From positions 10,820,501 to 10,884,500 of the forward strand of contig NZ_JAQNDO010000001.1 of the NCBI RefSeq assembly GCF_028369105.1: a stretch of 64,000 bases of DNA, in the 5' to 3' direction. Numbering within the stretch: position 1 is the stretch's first letter; each line of letters opens with the position of its first letter. Positions 26,462 to 35,210 of this stretch are shown piece after piece. Source of the DNA: Polyangium mundeleinium. Lineage in GTDB: Bacteria > Myxococcota_A > Polyangia > Polyangiales > Polyangiaceae. The translations under genes were made by a program, and so were the position numbers. The notes under the pieces were generated by a model, which had not been told where the DNA came from, did not search any database, and saw nothing but the letters and a program-made list of their open reading frames with translations.

Positions 26462-27964
26462 TCAGGGCGGCGGCGTTCCGGCCTCCAAACCCGCGTCCGC
26501 CACCCCCGGGTCGTCCGGGACGCACTGCATCACGGAGAGCTTCATCGCCTTGCCCGCCGGCCGCGCCACGAGCAGCGCCGCCCGCGTCGCCGCCAGCACC
26601 TCCCCGTTCCCGAGCACCGGCTCCGGCCGGAGCTCCCCCATGAGCTCACCCCGCGGCGTCATCGCCCCGATCCGCGTCGCCCCGGAGAGCGACGAGACGG
26701 CCAGCCAGCCAGGCATGAGGTCCGGGACGCCGGCCGTGGTCGGCTCTTCGGTGAGCAGCTTCGCTTCCCCTACCCCGGACAAACGCACCCACACGCTCAT
26801 GACGCGCCCCCCGTTCGACCCGCTCGGCGTGTCGTCGTCCCGGTACGTCACGACCATCCCCCCGTCCTCGCTCGGCTCCACGTCGAAGGCGAGCGCGTGC
26901 CCGTCCTTCGGGGTCACCGCGCGCGGCAGGGCCACCGCCGCGCCGTGCTCGTCGAGCGGCACGACCTCGATCCACCGCGGCGCGATCGCCTCCCCCACGA
27001 GCCCGGTGTCCTCGTCCTTCGGCTTCCGCGCCGTGCCCACGACCACGTACGCGAGCCAGAGGCCGCCCGGCCGGGCCGCGAGCCGCGGCGTCTCCGCGTC
27101 CTGCTTGGGCGGCGAGACGGGCCGCGGCTCGCCCTTCCCCTTCATCGTCTCCGGGTCGAACGGGGCCAGCATCACCATCGTTTGCTTCCCGTCCTTGCTC
27201 ACGTCGTCCCAGACGACGACCGCGCCCGCGCCCGACGCGGCGAGGTCCACCGCGAGCGACTCGTCCCGCCCCTCGCTGAGCTCGGGCCCCCACGTGACCT
27301 GCTCGCCGCTCACCCGGGCCAGCCGGATCGCGCGTCCCCCCGCGTTCGGCTCGAGCATCGCCGCGAGCACCGAGCCTTTGTACCCGCTCACGGTCGGGGC
27401 ATCGAAGTCGCCGCGGCTGCGCCCGAGGCGCACGAGCTTGCCGCCGCGCCCGTCGAAGCCGAGCGTCGCGACCATGGCCACGGACCCGCCTTCCCCGTCA
27501 CGCAACGCGCCGACGGCGAACCCGCCCTCGAACGAGGTGCCGCGCCCGAGCTCCACGGCGAACGGGGCGAGCTCGTCGAACTCCTCCTCCTCGTCGTGGG
27601 TCGACGTTTGGGGCTTCGGATCGCCTCCGGCGTCCTGCGTCCCGAGCCCCTGCCCTGCATCCGGCACCTTGGGCGCCTTCGCCGCCTGCGGCTCCCCGAC
27701 GACGAATGGCTCGGCCGAGATGGCGGCGCACCGGGGCGGCGGGGGTTTGTCCTCGACCAGCGCCGCGTCCGCGTCCCCGGCGTCGACGCCCGGCCGCGCC
27801 GCGCCCGGCTCGCCGCGACTGCCCCAGTACCGCACGCCGACGATGACGATGGCGATCACGAACGCCGCGAGCGCCGCGCCCGCGAGCCCGCTGCCGCTGT
27901 CGCGGGGATCGGTCGGGTCTTTGGGGGAGGGTTTCGGCGGGATTTTCTGGGAAATCGGGGGCAT
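26462..27964 (-). CDS. Single-pass membrane protein upstream of an ECF sigma factor
   Basis: 500 aa. A short Pro/Lys-rich N-terminus precedes one TM helix at about residues 27-47 (GAALAAFVIAIVIVGVRYW). A disordered Asp/Pro/Ala linker follows, then a beta-rich domain of about 370 residues with repeating strands such as MVATLGFDGRGGKLVRL and GAVVVWDDVSKDG that look like a propeller. The propeller would lie outside the inner membrane. The gene precedes the sigma factor by 3 bp. It could be a sensor/anti-sigma partner, but no known anti-sigma domain is visible and the N-terminal cytoplasmic part is only about 25 residues. Confidence 0.75.
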   Translation of the reverse strand: MPPISQKIPPKPSPKDPTDPRDSGSGLAGAALAAFVIAIVIVGVRYWGSRGEPGAARPGVDAGDADAALVEDKPPPPRCAAISAEPFVVGEPQAAKAPKVPDAGQGLGTQDAGGDPKPQTSTHDEEEEFDELAPFAVELGRGTSFEGGFAVGALRDGEGGSVAMVATLGFDGRGGKLVRLGRSRGDFDAPTVSGYKGSVLAAMLEPNAGGRAIRLARVSGEQVTWGPELSEGRDESLAVDLAASGAGAVVVWDDVSKDGKQTMVMLAPFDPETMKGKGEPRPVSPPKQDAETPRLAARPGGLWLAYVVVGTARKPKDEDTGLVGEAIAPRWIEVVPLDEHGAAVALPRAVTPKDGHALAFDVEPSEDGGMVVTYRDDDTPSGSNGGRVMSVWVRLSGVGEAKLLTEEPTTAGVPDLMPGWLAVSSLSGATRIGAMTPRGELMGELRPEPVLGNGEVLAATRAALLVARPAGKAMKLSVMQCVPDDPGVADAGLEAGTPPP

Positions 27965-28007
27965 GGGGTGGGGTTGCGGGAGGAAAAACGTTTTTCAGGA
28001 CGAGCGA

Positions 28008-28619
28008 CTAGGCATCGGTCGGCTCGTCCTCGACCTCGCCGAAGAGCTCGCTGATGTCGAGCTCGACGGCCTCGAAGGGTTCGGCGCGGACGCGTTCGCC
28101 GCGCTCGGCAGCTCTCACGGCGAGAAAGGCTGGTTCAGCCCAGCGGAAGACGAGCAGCGTCTTCCCCATCGGATCAAGGATCCAGTAATGCGGGATCTCG
28201 TACCGGTGGTAGTTCCGGAGCTTCTTGACCACGTCGTTCGAGACATTGCTCGGCGACAGCACCTCGCACACCCAATCCGGGCGAACGCGGACGGGCCATT
28301 CTTGGGGCGCCTCGGGGACACGGTCGCGACGCCAGCCGACGAGATCGGGCCGATAAATCTGGTCATCCGCGAATTGGATGTCCGCGTCGGTGGCGATCCA
28401 CCATCCGCCGGGGCGCTGCGGGCCGCGTCGTCGACCGTACTGCTCGCGGATCGCTCCGCCGAGCGCGACGAGCGACACCGCATGCGTGAAGCTCGGCTGC
28501 GCCTTCTGCACGAGCTCTCCGTCGATGATCTCGTGCCGCCGCTCTTCCTCGGGGATCGCAAGCAGGTCCTCGATCGTCGCCGGCTTGCTCTTCCGCGCAG
28601 GAGACCCCATGCCCGCCAT
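28008..28619 (-). CDS. Uma2-family (PD-(D/E)XK fold) protein
   Basis: 203 aa from ATG 28619, which has GGAGGAGG upstream; the open frame reaches further but only as antisense of the Cys-rich gene. Motifs are HEIIDGELVQKAQPSFTHA, YRPDLVGWRRDR, VCEVLSPSN and YEIPHYWILDP, which define the Uma2/DUF820 family with the nuclease-like core D...E.K-type residues. These proteins are abundant in myxobacteria and cyanobacteria. They were proposed as nucleases or transposon-related proteins, but activity is largely unproven. It is divergent from the Cys-rich lipoprotein gene with 108 bp between. Confidence 0.88.
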   Translation of the reverse strand: MAGMGSPARKSKPATIEDLLAIPEEERRHEIIDGELVQKAQPSFTHAVSLVALGGAIREQYGRRRGPQRPGGWWIATDADIQFADDQIYRPDLVGWRRDRVPEAPQEWPVRVRPDWVCEVLSPSNVSNDVVKKLRNYHRYEIPHYWILDPMGKTLLVFRWAEPAFLAVRAAERGERVRAEPFEAVELDISELFGEVEDEPTDA

Positions 28620-28727
28620 CTTGCGCCCCTCCTCCGACCTGCGCAACGCGCCTCGTTCGCTCCCAGTTCTCCCGACGAGACCACGAATTTCTCGCGTCCG
28701 AACCGGCTCGCCCCCTAAAATCCGCGC

Positions 28728-30662
28728 ATGCGTCCTTCGCTTGCTGCGCGCGCCTTCTGCGCGTTCGCCCTTGTCCTCGTGTCGCTCCTGACGTTCGCAT
28801 CGTGCGGCTCGAGGACCGGGGACCTCGACCTGTACGCCACGGGCGGCGGCGCGACCTGCGGCGCGATCGGCGAGAGCTGCGGCCTGCCCGGCGACTGCTG
28901 CAAAGGCTTCTCCTGCAACGACGAGGTCTGCAAGCCCGAGCAGATCTGCAAGCCCGACGGCTTCGCCTGCGAGACCACCGTCGACTGCTGCAACCTCGAC
29001 TGCATCAACGGCTTCTGCGGCGGCGTTTCGTGCACGCCCGACGGCCTCGCCTGCACCGAGAACGCCGCGTGTTGCAACCTCGACTGCTGGCAGGGTTTCT
29101 GCGGCGGCATCGAGTGCAAGCCCGACGGCTTCGCGTGCAAGGGCCCGCAGGACTGCTGCGGCTTCCAGTGTACCAACGGCTTCTGCGGCCCTGCCGTCTG
29201 CAAACCCCAGGGCGCCACCTGCTTCGCCGACGGCGACTGCTGCGGCGGCGACTGCACGCAAAACGTCTGCGGCTCGGCGTGCCAGCAGGACGGGTTCGTC
29301 TGTACGAACCCCTCCCAGTGCTGCTCCGGCCTCTGCACCGAGGGCGTCTGCGGCACGGGCTCCTGCAACCCGAACGGCGCGCCTTGCCAGGTCGCCGCCG
29401 AGTGCTGCGCCGGCTTCTGCCCCGGCGGCGTCTGCAGCTTCCAGCAGTGCGGCCCCAACGGCACGGCTTGCGGCACCCCCTTTGATTGCTGCTCCAACAT
29501 CTGCGAGGGCGGCATCTGCGGCGGCGGCCCCTGCAAGGGCGACGGCGCCGCGTGCACCGCGTCGGGCCAGTGCTGCGCGGGCTTCTGCGACCCGCAGACG
29601 CACCGCTGCGGCCTCGGTCAGTGCCAGCCCGACAACACCTTCTGCGAGCTCCACGCCCAGTGCTGCTCGGGCTTCTGCGATCCGCAGAGCGAGCGCTGCG
29701 GCCTCGGCCAGTGCCAGCCCGACGGCAACTTTTGCCAGAACGACTTCGAATGCTGCGCGGGCTTCTGCAACCCGGAGACCCACATCTGCGGCTTCGGCCA
29801 GTGCCAGCCCGAGGGCTTCTTCTGCCAGAACGACTTCGAGTGCTGCTCGAACAACTGCAACCTCTCGACCTTCTCGTGCGACTTCGGCGGCTGCACGCCC
29901 GACGGCCTCTTCTGCGTCAACGACTTCGAGTGCTGCACGAGCATCTGCGACCCGCTGACGAGCACCTGCGGCCTCGGCGCGTGCTCCCCCAACGGCTTCA
30001 ACTGCAACTTCGGAAATGAGTGCTGCTCCGGCCTCTGCGGTCCGGACAAGGTCTGCACGACCGGCGAGTGCCAGCCCGACGGTTTCTTCTGCGACAACGG
30101 CTTCGACTGCTGCTCGGCCTTCTGCGATCCGAACTTCTTCACCTGCGGCTTCGGCCAGTGCCAGCCCGACGGCTTCGGCTGCGACATCCCGTCCCAGTGC
30201 TGCACCGGCAACTGCACGAACGGCGTCTGCGGCGCGGCGCAGTGCAAGCTCGACGGCTTCCCCTGCAACGGGAACAGCGAGTGCTGCACGAACGTCTGCC
30301 AGAACGGCATCTGCGGCGCGGGCTCGTGTTTGCCCACGGGATCGAACTGCGTGAGCAATCCGCAGTGCTGCGTCGGCCTCGCGTGCAACGGCGGCCACTG
30401 CGGCGTGCCGCCCGTCGACGCGGGCACGTGCAGCCTCGATCCGGGCGGCACGCCGTGCTCGCAGTGCATCGTGGGGAGCTGCTGCGCGCAGACCGAGAAC
30501 TGCCTCGGGAACCCGCAATGCGCGTCGAGCATGAGCTGCTACCAGCGCTGCACCGTCACCGGCGGCACGCCCGCGAGCTGCCAGCAGCAGTGCTGCACCG
30601 GCAACCTCTGCACCCAGTGGTCGAACTGCGTCGCGCAGAGCTGCGCCGGCCCCTGCTTCTGA
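28728..30662 (+). CDS. Cys-rich tandem-repeat surface lipoprotein (18 knottin-like repeats)
   Basis: 644 aa. The signal peptide ends at a lipobox (LLTFASC). Eighteen repeats of roughly 31-34 residues then cover about residues 37-590. Each has the pattern C-x-PDG-x2-C-x(5-6)-CC-x3-C-x(4-8)-C with frequent GQCQPDG and QNDFECC. The CC pair in every unit suggests an inhibitor-cystine-knot or WAP-like disulfide pattern. The tail (residues 590-644) carries further Cys pairs (GSCCAQ, QQCCTG). The protein should be a rigid disulfide-stapled rod on the cell surface. Function is unknown; adhesion, protease inhibition or metal binding are all possible. Confidence 0.88.
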   Translation: MRPSLAARAFCAFALVLVSLLTFASCGSRTGDLDLYATGGGATCGAIGESCGLPGDCCKGFSCNDEVCKPEQICKPDGFACETTVDCCNLDCINGFCGGVSCTPDGLACTENAACCNLDCWQGFCGGIECKPDGFACKGPQDCCGFQCTNGFCGPAVCKPQGATCFADGDCCGGDCTQNVCGSACQQDGFVCTNPSQCCSGLCTEGVCGTGSCNPNGAPCQVAAECCAGFCPGGVCSFQQCGPNGTACGTPFDCCSNICEGGICGGGPCKGDGAACTASGQCCAGFCDPQTHRCGLGQCQPDNTFCELHAQCCSGFCDPQSERCGLGQCQPDGNFCQNDFECCAGFCNPETHICGFGQCQPEGFFCQNDFECCSNNCNLSTFSCDFGGCTPDGLFCVNDFECCTSICDPLTSTCGLGACSPNGFNCNFGNECCSGLCGPDKVCTTGECQPDGFFCDNGFDCCSAFCDPNFFTCGFGQCQPDGFGCDIPSQCCTGNCTNGVCGAAQCKLDGFPCNGNSECCTNVCQNGICGAGSCLPTGSNCVSNPQCCVGLACNGGHCGVPPVDAGTCSLDPGGTPCSQCIVGSCCAQTENCLGNPQCASSMSCYQRCTVTGGTPASCQQQCCTGNLCTQWSNCVAQSCAGPCF

Positions 30663-31133
30663 TCACGCGTCCCGCGCGCCGCCGCTAGCCTTCGACGACG
30701 AGGAGCGCGGCGGCGGCGCGGGGGGCTCCTCGCCGCGCAGGTGCGCGATCGCCTGCGCCTCGTCGTCGAACACGGGGATCTGGACCCTGCCGGCGCTCGC
30801 CTCCTCACGCGATCTGCGCGTGGCCTGGAGCTTCCCGACCGCGGTCTTCACGAGGATCGCGTTTCGGGGGAAGCCCATGAGGACTTCCAGCATCAGCGGG
30901 CGGATGATGTCCATCGCCGTGTCGTCGTTCATCATCGGGGCCTCCCGCGTGTCGAGCATCACGCCGAGGCCCTTGCGCTCGCGCAGCGGGACGCGGAGGC
31001 GAAATTCGCTCGCGAGCCGGTCGAGGATCACGCTCGCGCCGGCCACGGCCATCGGCGTCGTGGTCCGTCGCACGCGGATGAACCCCGGCTCCCGCGTGAC
31101 GATCGCGAACTCACTGACGAACACCTCTTCCAT
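30663..31133 (-). CDS. SpoIIAA/STAS-like protein
   Basis: 156 aa from ATG 31133. The first 110 residues alternate strands and helices like the STAS/SEC14-type SpoIIAA-like fold: GFIRVRRTTTPMAVAGAS, LGVMLDTREAPMMND and a helix then FPRNAILVKTAVG. A Pro/Ser-rich tail follows. Such proteins are scattered in myxobacteria and usually lack the phospho-serine of anti-anti-sigma factors; none is obvious here. It is convergent with the Cys-rich gene (stops adjacent) and divergent from the murein endopeptidase gene. The role is probably protein or lipid binding; no partner is visible nearby. Confidence 0.72.
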   Translation of the reverse strand: MEEVFVSEFAIVTREPGFIRVRRTTTPMAVAGASVILDRLASEFRLRVPLRERKGLGVMLDTREAPMMNDDTAMDIIRPLMLEVLMGFPRNAILVKTAVGKLQATRRSREEASAGRVQIPVFDDEAQAIAHLRGEEPPAPPPRSSSSKASGGARDA

Positions 31134-31256
31134 GCCGGTTCGATGGTGGCCTCCTGCGTGAGGCGCCGCAAGGCCGCTTGGCCTCTTCCCGCGACGGGCG
31201 TCCGATGCTTCCATGCGCGCTGCGCCTCGGCGTGGCCTCTCGTCGTCCTCATCGTC

Positions 31257-32108
31257 ATGCGTCCTCGCGCTTCGATCCTCGTCCTTTGTGCCGCGCTCGT
31301 GCTCCTGCTCGTCGGGTGCATGGGCACGCCGACACCCCTCGCGCCGGGTTTGTCCGGGTCCGTGGGTTTGCCCCACGCGGGCGTGCTCACGGGCGCGACA
31401 GCGCTGCCCGAGCGTGGCACCGGGTATCGGCTGCTGCGCAACACGAGCGCTCGGTACGGCACGCCGCGCCTCGTCGAGACGGTCAAGCGCGCCGCCCGCG
31501 AGGTCGCAGGCTTCCGCCCCGGCGCGCCGCTGCTCGTCGGGGATCTCTCGAACCGCCAGGGCGGCTTCCGCAACGGTCATCGCTCGCATCGCACGGGCCG
31601 CGACGTGGACTTGCTGCTCTACTGCACGACGCCCGACGGCCGCTCCATCCCGAGCCCTGGGTTCGTCCGGTTCGGGGCGGACGGCCTCGCGGAGACCGAG
31701 GACAAGCGCCTGCCCTTCGTCCGCTTCGACACCGAGCGCAACTGGCAGCTCGTGAAGGCGCTCGTCAGCTCGCCCGAGGCCGACGTCGAGTGGCTCTTCC
31801 TCGCGCGCTGGCTCGAAGCGCTCCTCATCGAGCATGCGCGGGCGCGGGGCGAGGATCCGGAGCTCGTCTGGCGCGCGGAGAACGTCTTGCTCCAGCCGAA
31901 GGACAGCGCGCCGCACGACGATCACATCCACCTGCGCGTGGCGTGCACGCCGGCCGAGGCCGTTGCGGGCTGCGAGGGCCGCGGACCTGCGTGGCCGTGG
32001 CTGCCGGCGCCCCTCGCGCTCGAACCGTGGAGCGACACGGAGGCGCTCGCGGCGCTCCTCGACGATCTCCTCCCGGGCAAGCCCGAGGCGGCGACCGGGA
32101 CGCGATGA
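31257..32108 (+). CDS. Penicillin-insensitive murein endopeptidase (MepA-like, M74), lipoprotein
   Basis: 283 aa from ATG 31257, which starts a signal peptide ending in LLLVGC. Zinc-binding motifs of LAS-type peptidases are present: NGHRSHRTGRDVDLLL (H-x6-D) and HDDHIHLRV (H-x-H). The family cuts D-Ala-mDAP cross-links in peptidoglycan; here the enzyme would be anchored in the periplasm or outer membrane and take part in wall remodelling or prey lysis. Length matches MepA. The stop overlaps the start of the DNA methyltransferase gene (ATGA), a surprising coupling between two unrelated functions. Confidence 0.9.
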   Translation: MRPRASILVLCAALVLLLVGCMGTPTPLAPGLSGSVGLPHAGVLTGATALPERGTGYRLLRNTSARYGTPRLVETVKRAAREVAGFRPGAPLLVGDLSNRQGGFRNGHRSHRTGRDVDLLLYCTTPDGRSIPSPGFVRFGADGLAETEDKRLPFVRFDTERNWQLVKALVSSPEADVEWLFLARWLEALLIEHARARGEDPELVWRAENVLLQPKDSAPHDDHIHLRVACTPAEAVAGCEGRGPAWPWLPAPLALEPWSDTEALAALLDDLLPGKPEAATGTR

Positions 32109-33019
32109 ACCTCCTCGCGCACGGCGACGCGGCCGACGTCTGCGGCGCGCTCCCGCCGGATGTCTCCTTCGACCTCGTCTACCTCGATCCTCCGTACGGC
32201 GTGGGCACGTCGATGACGGCGCGCACGGCGCTCGGACAAACCCGGGGCAAGAAACAAGCGTCGGGGGGCCCGGTGGCGTACGAGGATCGCTACGATCCGG
32301 AGAGCCTCGTGACGATGCTCCTGCCGCGGCTCGAGGTGATCCGCGGCAGGATGAGCCGGGGCGCCACGATCTACGTGCACCTCGATCATCGCACCGTGCA
32401 CGAGGTGAAGGTCGCGTGTGATCGCCTCTTCGGCCGGGGCGCGTTCCTCGGCGAGGTCATCTGGACGCCTGGCAACGGCAGCCGCGGCGCGCGTGGGTTC
32501 ACGGTCACGCACCAGACGCTTTTGCTGTACGTCCGGGATCCACGGGAGCGCCGGGAGGTCGTCTACAATGCGAGCGACCCGATCCTGCGCGAGCCGTACG
32601 CGGCGACGAGCCTGACGATGCACTTCCGGCATCGGGACGAGGCGGGCCGCCTGTACCGCGAGCGAGTGGTGAATGGCCGGACGTACCGGTACTACGCGGA
32701 CGAGGGTCGGCGGCTCGGCAGTGTTTGGACCGATGTGCCGGCGATGGTGGCGAATACGCCGCTACGCGTCGAAGGCACGGGGTACCCGACGCAGAAGCCG
32801 GAGCGGCTGCTGGAGCGCATCATCCGGGCGTCGAGCCGGGAGGACGCGACGGTGGCGGACCTCATGTGTGGAAGCGGGACCACACTCGTGGCGGCGGCGA
32901 AGCTGGGTCGTCGGTTCGTGGGGGGTGACGTAAGTCACCTGGCGGTAGATCTTTCTGCGAGACGCCTCACCTCAGAAAAGATTCCGTTTGTCCGCGTGGG
33001 CGATGTATCGTTCGCCTGA
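32105..33019 (+). CDS. Orphan site-specific DNA methyltransferase (N6-adenine or N4-cytosine, beta class)
   Basis: 304 aa. Motif IV is DPPY at residues 28-31 and precedes motif I (DLMCGSGTT, about 272-280), the beta-class order. GYPTQKPERLLERII is the usual region before motif I. The central target-recognition part contains IWTPGNGSRGARGFTVTHQ and long basic stretches. DPPY indicates methylation of an exocyclic amino group. No restriction enzyme gene is near, so it is an orphan that may act in regulation, replication or protection. It is translationally coupled to the upstream murein endopeptidase by ATGA. The recognition sequence is unknown. Confidence 0.9.
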   Translation: MNLLAHGDAADVCGALPPDVSFDLVYLDPPYGVGTSMTARTALGQTRGKKQASGGPVAYEDRYDPESLVTMLLPRLEVIRGRMSRGATIYVHLDHRTVHEVKVACDRLFGRGAFLGEVIWTPGNGSRGARGFTVTHQTLLLYVRDPRERREVVYNASDPILREPYAATSLTMHFRHRDEAGRLYRERVVNGRTYRYYADEGRRLGSVWTDVPAMVANTPLRVEGTGYPTQKPERLLERIIRASSREDATVADLMCGSGTTLVAAAKLGRRFVGGDVSHLAVDLSARRLTSEKIPFVRVGDVSFA

Positions 33020-33173
33020 AAAAAGTTGTGGACGATCGGCCCTCTCAACACACGCAGGTTCTAGTCACCAAGCATCCTCACACTACTGGAGGGTGTTGGG
33101 TTGACCACGCGTGTGATGAACGGGGGGGACGGGGGCTGACGTCGGGGCAGCTTTGAACTGAGGAGAAAGAGCC

Positions 33174-33746
33174 ATGGATTTCGGAAAGAGCTTGCTCCGG
33201 GCGCTCCCTTGCGTTGCGGCGCTGGCTGGGCTGACGGGGTGCGGGGTGTCCCCGGGGGATACGTGGATCTATCGAGTTTCGTTCGGGGAGACGGATTCGA
33301 ATAGCGGGTGCTGGTATCCGGACACGGAACCGCCGCCGAACCAGGAGAACGACAGCTCGACCCTGCGCGGTACGGGTACGTGGATCATTTATGCCAGCAT
33401 CGAGGACAAGATCTACCTCGACACGGGCGCCGTCACGCTCGAAGGTGCGGCGACGGACGAAGGGTTCACGTTCTCGGGCAAGGTGACCGACGTGCAGTTC
33501 GACGTCCCGGATGGGACCGGCTCCAAGCGCACGACCACCATCACGTCGACGGTCAACGTCATCACCGACGGGAATGCGATCTCGGGTGAGGCGGTCAAGA
33601 AGACGTCGTACGCCTGTTCGGGTTCTACCTGCGGCGACAAGGTCCCGAGCTGCACGGAGACGAGCGCCTTCGTCGGCACCTACGTCGAAGACGTGGAGCT
33701 CAAGTACGAAATCGGCGGCGGCAGCGGCTCGGCACCGAGCCCCTAG
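33174..33746 (+). CDS. Small lipoprotein of unknown function
   Basis: 190 aa, preceded by GAGGAGAAAGA. The signal peptide ends in LAGLTGC. The mature part is beta-rich with four or more cysteines (GCWYPD, YACSGSTCGDKVPSCTE), suggesting disulfides, and a Ser/Gly/Pro tail. No domain was recognised. Its 154-bp leader after the methyltransferase gene holds G-rich runs (33122-33147), so it is likely a separate transcript. It overlaps convergently by 4 bp with the RCC1 gene. Confidence 0.75.
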   Translation: MDFGKSLLRALPCVAALAGLTGCGVSPGDTWIYRVSFGETDSNSGCWYPDTEPPPNQENDSSTLRGTGTWIIYASIEDKIYLDTGAVTLEGAATDEGFTFSGKVTDVQFDVPDGTGSKRTTTITSTVNVITDGNAISGEAVKKTSYACSGSTCGDKVPSCTETSAFVGTYVEDVELKYEIGGGSGSAPSP

Positions 33747-35209
33747 GGCCAAACGACCGCAGTCGGCGTAAAACTACTTACGGTCGTTCCATTCCCCAAT
33801 TGACCGTAGGTGTTGTCACCCCAGCATCTGATTGACCCATCCGTCAACAGTGCACAAGAAGACGCGCTGGCAAGCGTCAATGCCGTCACTCCCGATAGCC
33901 CAATCTGTACCGGCTTCGGCTGGCTAGTTTGATTACCATTACCCAGCTTGCCTGCACTGTTGTTGCCCCACATCCAAACGGAGGAGGCGACGAGGGTTCC
34001 AGTGTTGCCGAACCCAAGCGCGATAGTCTGTACCCCGGCAAGGTCGACCAATTGCGGCGACAGCTTTTGTTCAAAAGAATTGATACCAAGGGAACCAAAC
34101 GCATTGGCGCCCCAGCAATAAACATCTGAGGCATCACGTGCACAGGTGTGGTCCTGACCGCACTGAACTTGTCCCACGGATACGATGTTGGACACCGCAG
34201 TGGGCACAGACTGATCCACTGTCGAATTGATACCCAACTGACCTCGCGCGTTGTCCCCCCAGCACTGGAGCGTCCCCCCATTCTTAATCGCGCATGTGTG
34301 TGAGCCCCCGGCATTAACATAAGCGACATTGGTGGAGATCTGCACGGGCAGAGACTTGTACCCCGTGTCTCCCGCTCCAACTTGGCCGTCGGAATTTCCA
34401 CCCCAGCAATACAGTTTCCCGCCAGTGTCTACTGCGCACGTGTGGGAGTTGCCGACGGAGATCTGCTTGATGTTCGTCAGGCTCGAGACCTTCACTGGTA
34501 CGCCATTACCGTCACCCCAGCATGCGACGCTGCCACCAGTAAGAATGGCGCAACTTCGTGCGTTGTACGTGCCGCCGGAGTTTCCTCCACCATCCACCTG
34601 CGTCGCCGTCCCCGGCGAAGGCAACGACACTTTGACCGGCGTTTTGGTCAGGATAGGCGCATCCGACCCTACCTCGCCCTTTTCATTTCTCCCCCAGCAA
34701 TAGACCTCCCCTTCCTTCAACACCGCGCAGTGATGGTAGTACCCCCCCACCACACTGACCGGATCATTACAACTCCCCACCTTGCAAAACGCCGCACACG
34801 TATTCCCACACGCGCCACAATGCGCCTTCGTCGTCCCCAAATCCGTCTCGCACCCTGGCGCCGCCGTGCAATCCCCCCACCCCGCGGCGCACGTATACAC
34901 GCACGTCCCCATCTCGCAGGCCGCCACCTGGTTCATTTCCGCTTGACAGTCCCCCGCACCCATGCATTCAGGCGGCGCCCCGCCGACCCCTCCACTCCCA
35001 CCGACGCCCCCGCTCCCGCCGACCCCGCCACTCCCGCCAGCGCCCCCGCCTCCGTCTCCGCCGATCCCTCCAGCTCCGCCGCCGCCTCCTCCCGCATCCG
35101 GCTCCCAGATCGTCGCCTCCTCCCAGCCGATGACCTGCTTGCAGCCGTACCCGCTCACCACCACCAGGGCCACCACGCCCGGCATCCACGTCGTCACTCG
35201 CGTTTGCAT
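33743..35209 (-). CDS. RCC1-repeat lipoprotein
   Basis: 488 aa. The signal peptide ends in VVVSGYGC. A GGxGGVGG spacer (about 40-80) leads to a Cys-rich module (CMGAGDCQAEM, CGACGNTCAAFCKVGSC), then seven or so RCC1-type blades with YCWG, HTCAI, GDNARGQLG and WGDNTYGQLGNGT motifs, forming a propeller. Predicted to be displayed at the surface. The propeller half (about 33780-34700) is visibly less GC-rich and uses many A/T-ending codons, unlike its own N-terminal third and the neighbours, so it may have a separate origin. It starts 1 bp after the stop of the TPR gene, indicating a two-gene operon. Confidence 0.87.
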   Translation of the reverse strand: MQTRVTTWMPGVVALVVVSGYGCKQVIGWEEATIWEPDAGGGGGGAGGIGGDGGGGAGGSGGVGGSGGVGGSGGVGGAPPECMGAGDCQAEMNQVAACEMGTCVYTCAAGWGDCTAAPGCETDLGTTKAHCGACGNTCAAFCKVGSCNDPVSVVGGYYHHCAVLKEGEVYCWGRNEKGEVGSDAPILTKTPVKVSLPSPGTATQVDGGGNSGGTYNARSCAILTGGSVACWGDGNGVPVKVSSLTNIKQISVGNSHTCAVDTGGKLYCWGGNSDGQVGAGDTGYKSLPVQISTNVAYVNAGGSHTCAIKNGGTLQCWGDNARGQLGINSTVDQSVPTAVSNIVSVGQVQCGQDHTCARDASDVYCWGANAFGSLGINSFEQKLSPQLVDLAGVQTIALGFGNTGTLVASSVWMWGNNSAGKLGNGNQTSQPKPVQIGLSGVTALTLASASSCALLTDGSIRCWGDNTYGQLGNGTTVSSFTPTAVVWP

Positions 35210-35210
35210 C

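Noticed and set aside
22766-28054. A 1762-codon plus-strand frame crossing several genes.
   Set aside because: It mirrors the codon bias of real genes on both strands and shows no domain or start signal.
28620-30518. N-terminal extension of the Uma2 protein with Ala/Glu/Val repeats.
   Set aside because: It is antisense to the Cys-rich repeat gene, which explains its repetitiveness; the Uma2 start with GGAGGAGG at 28619 is better.
32105-33019. Reading the methyltransferase as part of a restriction-modification system.
   Set aside because: No endonuclease or specificity gene lies nearby; the Uma2 protein 4 kb away is a different, widespread family.
33122-33147. G-quadruplex-like run before the small lipoprotein gene.
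   Set aside because: G runs are common by chance in DNA this GC-rich; there is no supporting symmetry or conservation evidence.
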